From Candidatus Peribacter sp. UBA6535 (GTDB lineage: Bacteria; Patescibacteriota; Gracilibacteria; Peribacterales; Peribacteraceae): a stretch of 7,093 nt of DNA. Location: contig DJKT01000054.1 in the NCBI GenBank assembly GCA_002436205.1, positions 1-7,093 on the forward strand. Direction: 5' to 3'. The notes beneath the pieces are model-generated. The model ran no database searches and was not told the origin of the DNA. It worked only from the letters and a program-made list of their open reading frames with translations. This document shows positions 6,597-7,093 of this stretch, one piece after another; the first letter of the stretch is position 1, and each line of letters begins with the position of its first letter. Position numbers and translations under genes: made by a program.

Positions 6597-6625
6597 TTTA
6601 CAAATCCCCTCTTCTCTGGCAAAAT
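6597..6625 (+). promoter_or_regulatory. Weak candidate promoter for the gene at 6635
   Basis: TTTACA (6597-6602) resembles a -35 box. It is followed after 17 nt by CAAAAT (6620-6625), four of six matches to a -10 box. Transcription would begin about 6632, only a few bases before ATG 6635, which would make a leaderless mRNA and would fit the missing Shine-Dalgarno motif. The match is modest and could be chance in AT-rich DNA. Confidence 0.25.
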
Positions 6626-6634
6626 CAGCTCTAA

Positions 6635-7093
6635 ATGGCGCTATCCCACCTCCACATCATCATCCCTCAGGGAACAGACGAAAAGACGAAGCAGGAGTCA
6701 AAATTTCAGGAACTTCTGATTAGTTTGCGTAATACGGTGACTGGTGTGCGGTTTTCTTTTGAGTACTTTGGATACGAGCAGTACACCTACTTCTACTCCG
6801 TAGTGGAGGATAAATACAGAGAGACTGTCGAAGGTCTTGTGTATTCCATATTCCCTGATGCAGAGATTCGTAAGACAAAGGACTACACAGAAACGTTTGA
6901 TCCAAGCAAACAGGCAATCGCTGGAGTAAGCCTTAAGCTCCGGGAAAAAGATGTTTATCCAATTAGAACGTACGACCAATTTGAAGAAGATAGTATGTCC
7001 AGGTTGTTCTCTGTAATCTCGAAGATTGCAACTGGGGAACAGGTGTGGGTTCAGATTATCATGGAGCCACAGGACGACACTGGTATATACCAT
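6635..7093 (+). CDS. N-terminal part of a probable CPR membrane-associated ATPase-type protein (DUF8128-like), cut by window edge
   Basis: An open frame of 153 codons runs from ATG 6635 off the right edge. A TAA in the same frame lies immediately before the ATG, so no upstream start is possible. The product begins MALSHLHIIIPQGTDEKT and contains YFYSVVEDKYRETVEGLVY, then FPDAEIRKTKDYTETFDPSK and later IRTYDQFEED. From memory, the order of a peptide-like strand, a 'velvet' YFP-type segment, a 'PDAEI...DYT' segment and a 'RTY..FEED' segment fits the N-terminal domain (DUF8128-like) of large CPR proteins that continue into VirB4/HerA/TraG-like ATPases. The ATPase region itself would lie outside the window, so that assignment is inference. 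No transmembrane helix is seen in this part. No Shine-Dalgarno motif precedes the start. It lies 48 nt after the Cys-rich array, so it may be a separate transcription unit or an operon tail. The opposite-strand reading frames here are overlapping shadows. Confidence 0.75.
   Translation, partial: MALSHLHIIIPQGTDEKTKQESKFQELLISLRNTVTGVRFSFEYFGYEQYTYFYSVVEDKYRETVEGLVYSIFPDAEIRKTKDYTETFDPSKQAIAGVSLKLREKDVYPIRTYDQFEEDSMSRLFSVISKIATGEQVWVQIIMEPQDDTGIYH

Noticed and set aside
6587..6634. Possible rho-independent terminator after paralog 4
   Set aside because: No GC-rich hairpin followed by a T run could be found in these 48 nt.
6698..7093. Minus-strand open frame of 131 codons at the right edge
   Set aside because: The + strand frame from 6635 is open across the same region and matches a recognised protein pattern, so the minus frame is a shadow.

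Overview
The window looks like part of a genome from the Candidate Phyla Radiation (Patescibacteria, Parcubacteria-like). This rests on my recollection that large Cys-rich proteins of this build, and the protein type that begins at the right edge, are typical of CPR assemblies; no 16S or other marker is present. Base composition is moderately AT-rich. TGA acts as a stop: the fourth paralog ends in TGA at the position where the others end in TAA or TAG, so the TGA-as-Gly code of Gracilibacteria/SR1 is not in use.

Layout, all on the + strand: four tandem paralogous genes fill positions 2-6586, separated by only 4, 7 and 7 nt. Each encodes a soluble, very Cys-rich protein (about 550-563 aa when complete, 37-40 Cys). 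The first is cut by the left edge; its frame is open to base 2, and the ATG at 62 is an internal Met. The third starts at 3235, not at the more upstream in-frame ATG at 3196. After a 48-nt gap, a fifth gene starts at 6635 and runs off the right edge. It resembles the N-terminal domain found on large CPR membrane-associated VirB4/HerA-like ATPases.

The four paralogs share a nested architecture. An N-terminal treble-clef-like zinc ribbon (CxxC...CxxC) is followed by a second ribbon-like module. Then come two copies of a Cys-rich core block, each ending in an FGC-x-GLRxKxYxIxN-like motif and an EEY helix. Next is a conserved EWG-x-FFP / SPF-x-YNE segment, and the C-terminus repeats the N-terminal pair (a degenerate ribbon plus an intact CxxC-17-CxxC ribbon). 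The protein thus looks like duplicated terminal zinc modules around a tandem-duplicated core.

The close packing implies one polycistronic transcript. The conserved 3' end of each gene (encoding Glu/Asp-Val-Tyr, with GTATAC in all four) lies just upstream of the next start and, in the first three genes, carries the GAGG that may serve as its ribosome-binding site. Function is unknown; metal-dependent scaffolding, nucleic-acid or protein binding, or metal storage would all fit. There are no RNA genes, CRISPR arrays, insertion sequences or clear terminators, and no gene-free stretch longer than 48 nt.
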